DNA of 64,000 bases from Datnioides undecimradiatus (Eukaryota > Chordata > Actinopteri > Lobotiformes > Datnioididae), in assembly GCA_008933995.1 (NCBI GenBank), contig WARS01000014.1, positions 6,495,192 through 6,559,191 on the forward strand. The letters run 5' to 3'. Each line of letters starts with the position of its first letter. The first letter of the stretch is position 1. Of this stretch, positions 42,641 to 60,800 are shown piece after piece. The notes beneath the pieces were generated by a model, which saw only the letters and a program-made list of their open reading frames with translations, ran no database searches and was not told where the DNA came from. Position numbers and translations under genes: made by a program.

Positions 42641-45199
42641 CAGAATGCATGTGTCTCATTAAAGGCAAAGGAATGGAAGTAAAAAAGTAACTTTCAGTGC
42701 ATCAGATGCAGCACCTAACAGTGTATATAGGTAAACGATGTCCAAATAACTAACATCAGGGTTTACAGGGGTCACATTTCATGCAGAACCTCGACCTCCT
42801 CTTCTTTAAGCTTTTGTGGTCGTCCATGATCCTCCTCCGTCTGGCTGGAGTCGCTTCAAGACGTGAGAATGGCCTGTTGGTAGTGTGTTATACATGTCCA
42901 CCGTTTCCGCTCGTGTGTTTTTAAATACACCAGCGAGTCAACTTCCTGCCAGTTCACGAAAACGCCACTCGTGAGCTGTCCCGAGGAACGGGAAGTGATG
43001 CATTTCATGTGTTGGTTCCTGAAGCGCATGGAAGACAACTTTGGTGATGAACACCGTGCAAATCAAACTGATTATCTTTATTCATCACTAAATGTTTGAT
43101 CACAAATCCTGTGATGGTGGTCGCCAGAAGAGAGTCTGCCACGCAACTAAAATGTGCACGAGGGTGGATTGTTTTTGTTTGTTTCATGACAAGTTTGCAC
43201 CCGGAGGCTGAAAAGCTTTACTGTTGTTTATGCCTATTTGCGTTGTCATGACATATTTTTCATTATGAGAGACACAGCATAGCGTAAAAGATCATTTTTG
43301 TACATAAATGAGTAAAATACTTGATAACCTTATACCACGGTTTGGGTTTTTATATGGCACACTTAGAAGATATGACTATATGTGTGTGCAATTTCCGGTA
43401 TCAGCTCAGCGTCACTACGTCACTGAATATTTAATTGGATCAGTGTAAACTGTGAGCTGCATTGCGGCATCAGTGTGGCATCGGGGTTGTCACAACCTCC
43501 TCTGTTGTTATAAAAATAGCATCTAATCAATTCTTCCACTGGTTTTATTTGAGCTCAACGTTTCTACCTTCAGAGGTTACTGTAATGCGTAATGAGGTTA
43601 GCAGTGGAAAGACATCCTGGAGATTCAAAAGAAAAAGGAGCACGCGTCCGTCGACACTGAGGCCGAGGCAGAGATGTAAACTCTTACCCGCTCCTCATGC
43701 CTCCGTCAAACACTGACCTGATATGAATGTGATCTTGGGGTTAATGGATATCTGGTTATTGTGGCTTATGTATGAAGCACACACACACACACACACAAAA
43801 GAAGGATTCATGTTATTGAGACAATATTTGATCATTATTAACAAAAGCATGTAAAGTTTCTTCCAGCATTTAACACTGTGGGGTTTTCTTGATTACAGAA
43901 GCTTTAAAATAAACTGTTACTCAAGTCATCTTGTGTGTTCTTGATGAAATGATTCATATAGGATACATGGTCTGATGACATCAGTGTCATCCACACTGAC
44001 TTAGTACAGGTCAGGTAAGCTCAGGATTTGCATTACCCGCAGGTCCAGAAACAAAAAAGCATTGCATGTTCAGTGTAAGATAGAGTAAATCATGCAGCCA
44101 CCCCTCTGTCTGCAGAATATCATTCATCCAGCCTTTAACATTAACATACAGTAGATCTGGATGATCAACACTTCAGGAGTGAATGCTCCCACACATTCTG
44201 TGAAAGCATGGAAAGTTGTAATGCAAAACTGTGACCTCCGCATCTTGAAAGGTTTAGAGATTACATTAATATGTATGTAGAAATTGTTAAGTATTTGAAT
44301 AAACATGAGTGTAAGACTTTGTGGGCACCTTACGTGCAAAAATTGAGTTGATTACCTTGATGGTAGACGTGTTATATATAAAACAGGTGTAGCTCAGCCT
44401 ACTAATCTTTGCCTGCATGGGATTTGAGAGCCACTTTAAGGAAGGAATCAAGTGAGTGAAGTGAAATTATTTGTGCCAGTAAAATGGGATGTTGCAATCT
44501 ACCCTATCAGACCAACCTGGGTGCAGGCTGCCCACTAGTGGCTGAACATGCGTTAACTCCGGAGTCCGAAGACTGAATGAAGAATCCGCACTCCCAACAT
44601 TAACCTGTCAGAGAGCAGCGGTTCGTGTTGGAAAATGGTTGTAAAATAGTAACTGTTAGTCTGTTTCACTAAAGTTAAACGGATTAACAACGCGGGGGCT
44701 GTTGACGCTTCGAAGAAGTGACAACAAAGGACAACAATACAGAGCAGACCGCAGCGCTCCAGACTGAGTGGAGCCAGCTACTTGTGAGACGTTCCAGAGC
44801 CGCAGCACGACCCCGTAAGACTCCAACTTCGTACACTGAGCCATCAAAAACGTGTTCAAACGACCAGTGTGGATGTTTACTTTCTTGCAACTTTGCAATC
44901 TGCTATTAACTTTGACTTCTCTTGTCCGCGATAATCTGGCTATAAATGTCACCGGTAGAAAAAGTTTATTCACTGACAACATTTTCTTTTTCATGCGCGA
45001 GGAAAGCGAATGGGTGTTTTGAAAAAGTTAGCCATTCACTGTACTGCCTTTAGAGCAGAAAACCAAACTGCTGTTATTTCATTTCTTATGATAGCATGGT
45101 TTGGGGGATAAGTATCCAAATTGTCCTCAGCTGTAACACCAAAGCGAGCACTAGTTTATCAGGAAAGCGGAGGGATATGCTCTCCGCCTCTCCAGTCTA
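42641..45199. other. Intergenic region between ap1ar and smad5
   Basis: About 2.5 kb with no recognisable gene. Open frames such as 44656-44994 minus lack any known domain. A short (CA)n is at 43780-43797, and a CCCACTAGTGGC palindrome is near 44530. No repeat family could be named with confidence. Confidence 0.5.
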
Positions 45200-45345
45200 C
45201 TTGTGTCCAGAATCTGGAGGACATGGCACGGGGAGACGGAGGGAAGAAGCGTTGGAAAACTAGAGAAAATCTTTAAGAAAGTGGGAACTAATGCTTTAAC
45301 ATTACACTAGAACTCGTGGCTATGGCTGGCGTTCAGTATTAGAAG
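45200..45345 (+). other. smad5: Probable non-coding first exon of smad5
   Basis: A GC-moderate, purine-rich block ends in a strong donor (AGAAG|GTACGT) at 45345/45346, about 3.6 kb before the coding start. Vertebrate SMAD5 has untranslated leader exons, so this fits, but it rests only on the donor, composition and position. The left end is arbitrary. Confidence 0.35.
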
Positions 45346-47591
45346 GTACGTAACTAAATGAGCATTTAACTGTTTGACTAAAAGAGTAGAGCTGAACTCC
45401 GGTGAGCTACATCAGCAGCGTACGCTGGGCAGAGGCTCGCCACTTTCCCTCGGAGGGCTGGGCTAACTGTTAGCATAGCCTAGCCTGAGTGGTGAGAAGT
45501 TCACAAAGTTTCTGGAATGGAGGAAGAGGGGGAAGGCTGAAGTGACTTTGGCTAGTCGTGAAGAGGTAGAAAACGATGGCGCTTAAAGTTTCATTCTAAA
45601 GAGGAAACATTAGACTCTAAAACTTTAGACACACAAACTTTACGTTTGTGTTTTTGTGCGTTTGACTATAACTTTAAGCTAACAAGTTATGTTCTGTAAG
45701 CTGCGCTAGTTAGCAAATTCTCGAGGTTACTTGCGTTAGCTTGCTACATACCAGGTTTAGCTAATGTCCCTTAAATAATGTATTATATTGTGTCTGCGTA
45801 TTTTTGTAGCACTGCTAAATGGGAGCAGCACTAAAAGCTATTTTTACTGCTGTTTGGGGATTTGTGTAACGTTAGAGGCGTCTTTCTGAGTCTCTTTTCT
45901 CTCTTTCTCTGGGTGGGGGGTGCTTAACGTTAACTTTCTGCTCACCGAGCCGTTCTTCCATATTGTCTGTTCCCCGTACTGCAGACTTGTCAAGCATTTC
46001 AGACATATTTCACACAGTGAAGCAAAGTATCATTCTGGAGTTTATGCGGTTTGTAGGCACCGTTACAGCGAGGGAAAACGTCATTATTCATTTGCTTAAT
46101 TCAGAAGGAGTCAGCGGTGATAAACAACTTCTTCTGCAGGCTAGTCTAGCAGTGATTTCGGGTGTTTTGCTGTTTCCCACCTTTAGTTTGTGTCTTTCCG
46201 AATGTGTGTGGAGTGTTTTGAACGTTTGGAAACGGCCTTAGCGGAGTGTTGATTCCTAGAAGTTAAATCAATTGGTTTCCTGGCATGTTATCTTCAGTGG
46301 GTAGTATCCCGTATTATGAACTGTTAATGAATGTCTGAACATTGCATTTTTTTTAAAATTGTCTTTCTTTAGGACAGAGGTCTAATATGAATATCAGCGC
46401 TGTGATCCTCAGTGAGGTTTTAGGAGAGTTCTTAAGAATATATTTTTCAACATACAGAATATATAGGTCACACATTTTGCTGTAAATGTAGGTCAACCAT
46501 ATGATCAAATGGAGGAACGTCTGATTTCTGAACTAACTACAAACAATCAGAATCACAGATACAGTTAATTTAGACAGTAATCATTAAATCAGTAGCAGGC
46601 AATTTTCCATCCAACCCTCATCTCAAAATGTAGCTTTTTAAAATGTTTGTTTGGTCAAGATTGATGTGATTTTTCAGCCTTTGATGGTGAAAACACAAAG
46701 GGCTATTAGTGTGAACCGTTATCAGTTTGCAGAGATGAGCAGCTTTATCTGAAGGGGTTAAGCATTCAGATGCAAATCAGCTTTGTCAGAGATCTGTTCA
46801 GGTGAGTTATATCCACCACATGCTCATCAAACAACAGTTTCTGCTTGTTTAAGGAAGGGCGAACATGTCCTCTTGTTGAAATCTATCACTCGTCATTGCT
46901 CACCCTATACAATGAACCAATGAATCACCAGCCCAGTCTAAAAGAGACCTAGCTGCATCTCTGATTGAGGAGGTAATTTGAAAACAGTCACTAGAATCCA
47001 GTTTGATTCAAGTCGGGGACAAAACTCAGATTATTAACAGGCTGGTAATATTTTTGCTCACGCCTACATGTTCTACTTCAGGAGCTTTCCCTCCACTTTC
47101 ATGTTCATGTTAAACAATGAGCAGTGGAAGTGGGTGCAGTGCTGTTGGACAGCTGTGTGCTGGAAGGGAGGGATCGGGGCAGAGATGGGATGAGGGAGGA
47201 AGCAGCTCTTTGTGGTCACATCCTTTTTGACTAAGGGCTGTTTCACAAGCCCCCAAACAGCTGCTGCAGGCTACATGTGTTTGACTGTCTGATTGCTGGG
47301 GTTGCATGATATGGAGGGAGGTGTTGCATATCACAGCATGGCCTGTTTAATTATTGTTTGTATGTCACAAAAACAGTGTGGAAAAACTCTGTCTCCCTGC
47401 ATTAGATTGTGTTCAATTGTTGGAGGCATCCTGATCTTGCATTCATTTTTGATGTGGTGATTCATTGTTAGTTTTTTGTGACTCGTGTCTGTGCAATGCA
47501 GAAATAGGTGAGAGATGGTTTTGATCATGACTCACTGTATATCATATCATGATATCACGTTACTACATAAGAGAAGCCTGTTTTCGCAAAA

Positions 47592-47595
<4 letters not shown>

Positions 47596-47644
<49 letters not shown>

Positions 47645-47659
47645 CTATATATATATATC

Positions 47660-47692
<33 letters not shown>

Positions 47693-47708
47693 ACACACAC
47701 ACACACAT
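47596..47708. repeat. Compound microsatellite (CT)n(TATC)n(TA)n(CA)n
   Basis: Four repeat types abut one another over about 110 bp: CT, then TATC, then TA with one CTA break, then CA. It lies in the presumed smad5 leader intron. Confidence 0.95.
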
Positions 47709-48455
47709 ATTTATTTTGTTACTGATTGGATTTTAAAATTGTTTATCAATGTTATTTTTCTGTCTGGTGGCACTTTTAATGTTACAGATGCTACCCAGGA
47801 CTCTGCAGGCATAGGAGCATGATGGGGTTAAAAATAAGCAGTACATATACCCTAAAGATGGATCCTGGTAGGCATGGCATTGTAAAGATCGCCATATGAA
47901 ACCGTTACATCCCATAACCTTGATTAAAAATACCTCTTACTACACTTAAATTCATTTATCAATTGCAGTTTACCTATGTTTGAAACCACTAATACAACGT
48001 TCTGACCCTGCAGCATTTAAGATTGCCAATACATTGTGTAATCATTTTAGATGTTGTCTGTTGTCTTGTCAGCTTTGATGGGGGCATTTGTTTGGCTACA
48101 AGTGTTTCTCCTTATATCTGTCTTTTTGATGCATGACTATCCGAAAGTAAAACATACGACACCTATCATCAGATAATTGTGTCATCCAAGTTTCGGCATG
48201 ACTGAGTCTTTCTGTGGAAATAATGTGTCAAATCGAAATGGGGACAAAGGGCTTTTGATCTTCCTGTTGAGTGACAATAGTGTTTCCTCACATGCTGTGC
48301 TGGGATTCAGACTTTATTCATATGTTTATTAAAATACATTTGTATTGTGATGAAAGTTAGTAACACTTGCTTGTTTGATTGTATACACAATGCCAAACAA
48401 TTGACTACGTAATGGATCTTTGTATTTATCTGCTCTCTTTTCCTTTTTGCAAAAG

Positions 48456-53941
<5,486 letters not shown>

Positions 53942-55960
53942 TGATGGACTTATGGGAGCTTTGGGGAGAGCCTTTCTCTTTAATTTTGTTTTTTTTGTTT
54001 TGTTTTTGTTTTTTTTTTTATACTTTTCTCCCCCTTCAATGATTTATAATTTAAGTTGGTCTTAATGGCTGAACTGTTTACACTTAACTTTGGGAAGGGA
54101 CAATAAACTGGCTGCAGATTCAGCAGCAGCCGAAATTGTTGAAACAATAACGTTACGAGCAAATACCTGGAGTAAGAGAGGAATGAGGAGTGCCCAAACA
54201 GCAGTAACGACATGGACACACTACTGCTTGACAATGCTCCAACACCTGCAAGAATATCGGGCTCCATTGTCAAGTTCAAATCTGTCACATGTTCATTTTT
54301 GCATCAAGTTTTATTGTTTTCTCAAATGTCTTTATTTCTCTCTGTGTAGTTTTAATGAAGCAGAACTGTTTCACTACTCTGCCTTATGTCCGACAGATGA
54401 ATTGGAATTTTACTGAACACTTTTCTTACATTGTTGTCTCAATGTCAGATATTTACAATAAGATATAGACACGATTATGTTTACCATTAGGCTCAGATAT
54501 AACAAATGCTTTTTTTTTATAGTTCTACTGCTAGAAATGAACACTGAGCTACTGCCTTTAAGAGAAGGTTTGTATGCCAACCTGATAGTTTTTGATATGG
54601 GAGATCAATCACTGAACAAGTTTAACATGCCATAAGCTAACAACATTGTGAATGTTACATCTATTGCAATAGAAGTAGTCATTTATGATATAATCAGACA
54701 ACGGACATCATTATTGATTCTTGTTTGTACTCTCGAGTTCAAGTAAGAGTGACTGTATTTTCCATACTCACTGTATTAACAATATTGTGCACTCATGGAT
54801 TTTGTGGAGGCATATTAAATTTTGGCGTGGGTACCAAGGCATTATGTTGATAGAAAATTGACTTCATTAGCTCAATGAAATAAACAGGTTATTTGGTAAC
54901 AATGATGGTTTATTTTGTCTTTTTGTTCTTTTGGGCCCAGTAACACTTGGCCAGATGCAAATATCCAAACAATCCATCCTGAGATACATGGACAGTGGAG
55001 CGGTGTTGAACCAGGATGGTTCAAGACTAACAAGTAAACGTCAACCGTAGATCCATTCTGTTAAGGAGAGATTGATGGTACGACATATTGCCACTGAATG
55101 CTGTCCATTGAATATTGTTTTTCTGATCATACTTGCCTGAATCGCTGCTATTGAATGTAGATGTTTATATTTGCAACCAAATAACACTGTAGTTAAAGTT
55201 TTAAAATGTCTTTACGTTGGTATGGCAAACCCATAAAAGAACCACAGTAAAGGTGGACTGCCAGTGACTTTATGTGATTGTCGAGTACATAAAGCCTGCA
55301 GCTTATTTGAGTCTGCTGTGGTTCACAATAGTTTTTTATGATATTAATATAAATGTTTAATTAGAAACATTTATCAATCACAATGGAAAAGGCTGTCGTA
55401 AAAAAGCGGAACAGTCACATCGCTGCTTGTTAAGCATGAGTTTTAAAAACGCAGCTGTGAAAGAAGCGATACTGCTGACTGAGGATTACACATTCTGTGA
55501 TCATCAACCTTGCCTTTAAGTAATGATAAAAATGTTATCTTTTTAAACTAGAAGAAATATCAGTATATGTAACATAAGTCTAGTTGCACAGTCCCATCAT
55601 TTTGTGTTCTGCTTCTACATCTTAACTATAACAGAGTCCAACAGAAATGGTGTATTGTCCATGAAGTGATCTTTACACCACAGCTTTTGGTTGATATCCA
55701 CTTGATGCCTATGTATTTTGTTTTATTCAACAGTATGTGCATGTTGTTCAGGGCTATCCTATTTTTTTCTTCTATGATTTATTGGGTTGTTTTATTTTTT
55801 AATTTTTTATTTTTTTTAAAAAACATCTTTTAACAAATGAAAAACGTATATTTCAGAAAGCCACATTTGGACCCAGCTTTAACCTGCTATTGAGAAGACG
55901 GTGTGATTCATCACTTAAGAATATCCAACATTAAGGCCTACTACTGGTTTAATAAATACT
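53942..55960 (+). other. smad5: smad5 3' UTR (extent uncertain)
   Basis: An AT-rich stretch without exons after the smad5 stop. AATAAA words occur at 54102, 54879 and 55951. The second, followed by T/GT-rich sequence, is the best candidate for the main site. Vertebrate SMAD5 mRNAs have long 3' UTRs, so the distal signals are plausible. Confidence 0.45.
54879..54884 (+). terminator. smad5: Candidate polyadenylation signal of smad5
   Basis: AATAAA followed by GGTTTATTTTGTCTTTTTG about 20-40 bp downstream, a typical downstream element. Alternatives are at 54102 and 55951. Confidence 0.5.
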
Positions 55961-56123
55961 CTGGGCCTTGAAAACAGGTCTGAAATTTACATTATTATAA
56001 CTTGGTGGAAAGACAAAGACCATAACCCATCTTATACTAAATTATAAATCAATTAACACATGAAAGCAGCATCAAAGACGCGTCAGACGTCCCGCAACAT
56101 TACAATCACCTTCACAACTTCCT

Positions 56124-56134
56124 ATTGGTCCACG
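56124..56134 (+). promoter_or_regulatory. ERSE-II unfolded-protein-response element upstream of syvn1
   Basis: ATTGGTCCACG matches ERSE-II (ATTGGNCCACG) at every defined position. The element combines an NF-Y half and an ATF6/XBP1 half. It lies about 430 bp before the donor of the probable first syvn1 exon, and syvn1 is an ER-stress-induced gene in vertebrates. Confidence 0.75.
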
Positions 56135-56359
56135 TTAGTGTTTACCGTAAGTCTCCTAGAAGGTGCCGCGACTAACATTGTGAATACAGCAAATTACACT
56201 TATAAATACAAATCGTGAAACGAGCGATTACACGCAAACATCACGCATTTCGTAAATAATTAAAAGAAATCTTTAACAGCCGTTATTAACAAGTTACTGA
56301 GAGAAAACAGATGACATGTCAGTGTTGCTTGAAGTTGCTATTGCGTCATATTACCGTAG

Positions 56360-56563
56360 CAGCCGGATGTGAGGTGGCTCCTAAGGAGCAAGCCAAAGAT
56401 AAACACGTAGCCAGACGAACAGGGGCGAGGGTAATAAATATTGTAGAGAGGCCACAGTGAAACGATCGAAATGGAGTAGCTGCAAATAATAAAGGGGTTT
56501 TAGCAGGCAAGGAGACATCCGTCAGATTAACCAAGGACTAAGTCTTCCGCAGACATCGAGTCG
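56360..56563 (+). other. syvn1: Probable non-coding first exon of syvn1
   Basis: Ends at a strong donor (GAGTCG|GTGAGT, 56563/56564). The coding exon acceptor is CCCTCCACAG at 57802-57811, so the leader intron would be about 1.25 kb. The left end is a guess. A three-codon upstream frame, ATG GAG TAG, lies at 56471-56479. Confidence 0.5.
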
Positions 56564-57831
56564 GTGAGTCCCGCAGAGTACTGACAGCTGGAGCGTTTTC
56601 AGCTAGCTAGCTAACAGTAGCTAACACTAGCTCACTAACCCGATTAGCATACCTGTCTGAGAGGTTAGGTGGTCTCTGGAGTAAAGTAACGTTGCTAATA
56701 CACATAAATTAACACGGAGCGTTTTCGAGAAACATGTAGCTGGCTTATCTTAAGTTTCTCTCTGTCGGAAAGCCTCGACAAGGTTAGCCGGAGTTCTGAG
56801 ACTCAAATGTTACTATATTAGCTTAAATGTTAGCTAGCAAACCTAGCTTGTCTCCTTTCTCGAGAGAGCGTTAACGAAGCAATATTTTAATATTGGACAT
56901 TTTGCATGCATTGGTATATGATCATTGGTATAATGACAAGATATTCACCTAATATGCCAACAATGACAGCTATGATTTGTTGTAAATTAATGATGAATCA
57001 GTTGCAGCAATAATGTATAAAGTGTATAAAGTTATTTTTCCCCTAAAGTCTATTTCCACCCGTTCATTGAAATGTGCTAATCATAAAGGTCACACTATTT
57101 GTCTAAGATAAGCACTTTAAGCTGTTCTGCAATTTGCCATCCTGACCCCGCTGTACTCAAACAGCTCTGAAGGCTTTTCTGTCCATAATCATGCCCAGTT
57201 AACGCCTGAGAACAAGTGTTGTCAATGCAAATCCCCTGGAGAACATCCTTCCACCACAGAGCCACAGCAAACACGTCACAGAGTAACAAACATGTCTGGT
57301 CGTTCTGATCTGCATTGCGTCCACATGTCCACGTCCACATGGCGGTCATTTAAGTTTTGAAAAATACAACTTTTTGTATGAAAACTATCCATTAACCATT
57401 AACAATGAACTCTACCTTTCGGTAAAAGTGTCAGCCCCATGACAGAAAACAGACACTCCTCTTCATAACAGTTGTTGCAAATGAAGGGCTGAGAGTATTT
57501 TAGAAAAGCTTGCTTTCTTTATCAATGGCCTTATGGTTAACAGAGCAGACGTGCAGACTGACTGGGTGTCAAGGCTTTGCAGAAGCATGTTTTAGATATG
57601 GCGAATGGTGATAGTGAAAACACACAAAGCTGCCTCACGTTTACCTGAGTAAAACCCAGATAGCATCGAGCTAATTGACCAAAATTAAACCTTTCCATCA
57701 AAGCGCAACTGTTAATTTGCATGTCGCTCCGCTACACCAGTCATCTTTCACATGCAGCAATCACACCCGGCTTCTTCTTCTTTCCTCCCTCCACCTGTTT
57801 CCCCTCCACAGTATCTGTAGCTGAGTCCACA

Positions 57832-60800
57832 ATGGTTCGAGCAGCCTTGGTGACGGCCACCAGTCTGGCTCTGACTGGGGCTGTGGTGGCACATGCTTAC
57901 CTCCTCAAACATCAGTTCTACCCGACTGTGGTCTACCTCACCAAGAGCAGTCCCAGCATGGCGGTAAGAGCAGTGCTGAAGTGAAGTCACTCCTTGAGTT
58001 TGGTTTGAATGATTTGAATACTTTGCCCATAATATTCCTTCGTCATTAACTTTGACGATGTTTTCTCCAAGGCTGCATCAAAGTCTTCGTGACTAATCCG
58101 CTAATGGTTTCTGTTGTGGTTCTGGCATCAGGTGTTGTACATTCAGGCCTTCGTGTTGGTGTTTCTGCTGGGGAAGTTCATGAGGAAGGTCTTTTTTGGA
58201 CAGCTAAGGGCTGCAGAAATGGAGGTAGAGTCGTGTTTATCTTTATAAATATAACTCCTCACTCACTCAGCTCATCATACCAGTTTAATATCTGATGCGT
58301 TGTCTGAGTTGTTAATGGCAGCGGCGCGTCTAATCAGCCTCTTTGTTGCTGTGCACAATCGTGTGTCTCTTCCCCTCTTCTCCCATCAGCATCTCATTGA
58401 GCGCTCCTGGTACGCGGTGACCGAGACGTGCCTGGCATTCACTGTGTTCAGGGATGACTTCTCCCCCCGCTTTGTCGCCCTCTTCACCCTCCTGCTCTTC
58501 CTTAAGTGCTTCCACTGGCTGGCTGAGGACCGGGTGGACTTTGTGAGTGATGAGAGAGATACGGCTTCCTCACCTTACACAGTACAAAGTCTAATGAATC
58601 ATTGTATCCGCGCGCAGTATGTTGTTTAAAGGCAGAGAGGAAACATGGGACAAAGGATGGGACAGATGGTGTGTGACTAAGGTTGCATACCAGAGTTAAA
58701 CAAACACTGTCACCCAGAATTCAGTTACACGTTCAGCGCGAAGGGCCCTTACTGCGCCACACTACAACTATTTGAGTATTGCTTGGGCGGGGAGGATGTG
58801 GTCGTGATTGCAGTAATTAATTTGTAGCAGAGTGCGATATTTAGTTATCTCTGTGCTGATGTGACTGTGTCAGAAACATGTAAATAATGTTTATTTCTGT
58901 GCTTTCTGTCAGATGGAGCGGAGTCCAAACATATCTTGGCTTTTTCACTTGAGAGTATTATGTAAGTAGCCGTCTGCTTTATTGCTGCTACTCGTGGAAA
59001 AAATAGGTTGAAATGAAACTGGATGCAAATCATCGCCGTTGGCCACGAGGCCAGGTGCGCCACAGCAGTTGACATTAACAGACCGTGGCACAGTTTTCTG
59101 AACGCCGCCCATTCATTCATCTTGTCAGACCTAAATAGCCAGATAACAATCTGCCAACTCTATTTAAAATCAGCTGGTGGCTCTACTAGGGTACCACGAT
59201 CATTTCCTGTTAAGAATCCGGCTCAGTTACTGTTTTAAATATAAAATAACTGTGACTATCTTTGGACTAAATCCTATGTACCTGTGGTGCTTCTTCATGT
59301 AAGTGGTGTGCTGCAGCCCCCCCCCACCTCACAGAAGTCTTGTCCCCCCCGTTGTTCTTTGTTTCCTGCAGCTCTCATGGGACTGCTGGGTGTCCTGGAC
59401 TTCCTGTTTGTCAACCATGCCTGTCACAGCATCATAACCCGAGGAGCCTCGGTCCAGCTGGTTTTTGGATTTGAGGTTTGTGATGTTTCATGTCGTGGCT
59501 GACTCTGAGCCCCGTGAGCTTGGCCTGCTTTGCCCATTTCAAACAGATTCCCTCGTTTTACTTTGAGAGGCCGATTCATTGTATTTCAGAAAAATAACTG
59601 ATTAAACCATTTTTTCCAGTAAAATTTCTTTTCATTTTACCGAGATCGCAAATCACAGATCTGCTCTAAATGTATGAACGGTTGAAGATTGTGCACCAAG
59701 TCTGATTTGGCGCAAGCACAAATGTTTTCAGTAAGGTATCTCCTCTCTGTGCCCCGCAGTATGCCATCCTGCTGACCATGGTGTTGACGACCTTCATTAA
59801 ATACCTTCTGCACACTATTGACCTGCAGAGTGAGAACCCCTGGGACAACAAGGCCGTCTACATGCTCTACACGGAGCTCTTCACAGGTGCCGTGTGCAGC
59901 CGTGCTCCAGAGTGTGACGCTGCGATATTCTTTTTTCCCTTCTGGACAACGTGTGCGTACTTCAAACCGACGTGGCAGCCAGATTTGAATATTAGTTTTC
60001 ATTCCAGGTTTCATCAAAGTGCTCCTCTACATCGCCTTCATGACCATCATGATAAAGGTCCACACCTTCCCCCTGTTTGCCATTCGGCCCATGTATCTGG
60101 CTATGAGGTGAGCAGCTGTGCACCTCCCTGTGCGTCGTGATGTTTTATTGTCGCTCCCTCTGCTTTCCTCTCTGATACCTGTCTCTCTCTCATTCAGGAC
60201 GCACTTTCAGAATCGCTTTGTTTCTCTTTTCCTCTCAGGCAGTTCAAGAAAGCTGTAACAGACGCTATAATGTCCCGGAGAGCAATCCGCAACATGAACA
60301 CACTGTGAGTGATGCCTCTCTAAGAGTATACTGTGACGCTCATAACCGTCATCTGGGCACATCTGCAGGCAGACGCTCCCTGTAAACATGTAGCATTTAT
60401 AATAAACCCTTAGCTAACGCACGCTCTGGCTACCATGGCTGTTCTTTCCCGCCTGTGATCAGATACCCTGATGCTACTCCCGAAGACCTGCAGGCCTCTG
60501 ACAACGTTTGCATCATCTGTCGAGAGGAAATGGTCACTGGAGCCAAGAAACTGCCGTGTAATCACATTTTCCACTCCAGGTAAGTTGTGCCGTAAACAGC
60601 AGGACAGATCCTAGACTGCAAACAAACAAAACAATGTTGGTGTCACGCGGTCAGCATCTCCAGTAGCTAATGTTACACGCAGCTCCTGTATTTAAACAGT
60701 CAGTGTGGCGAATTAAACGCGACTTAAAACAAGAACCTACTGCGTTGTGTTTAAAGGTTGTTGTTTGTTTGTTGTTGTTGCCGTCCTCTCCTCCCCACAG

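Noticed and set aside
44656-44994. Minus-strand open frame of 112 codons upstream of smad5
   Set aside because: No recognisable domain, no splice context, and overlapping frames on the other strand of similar length.
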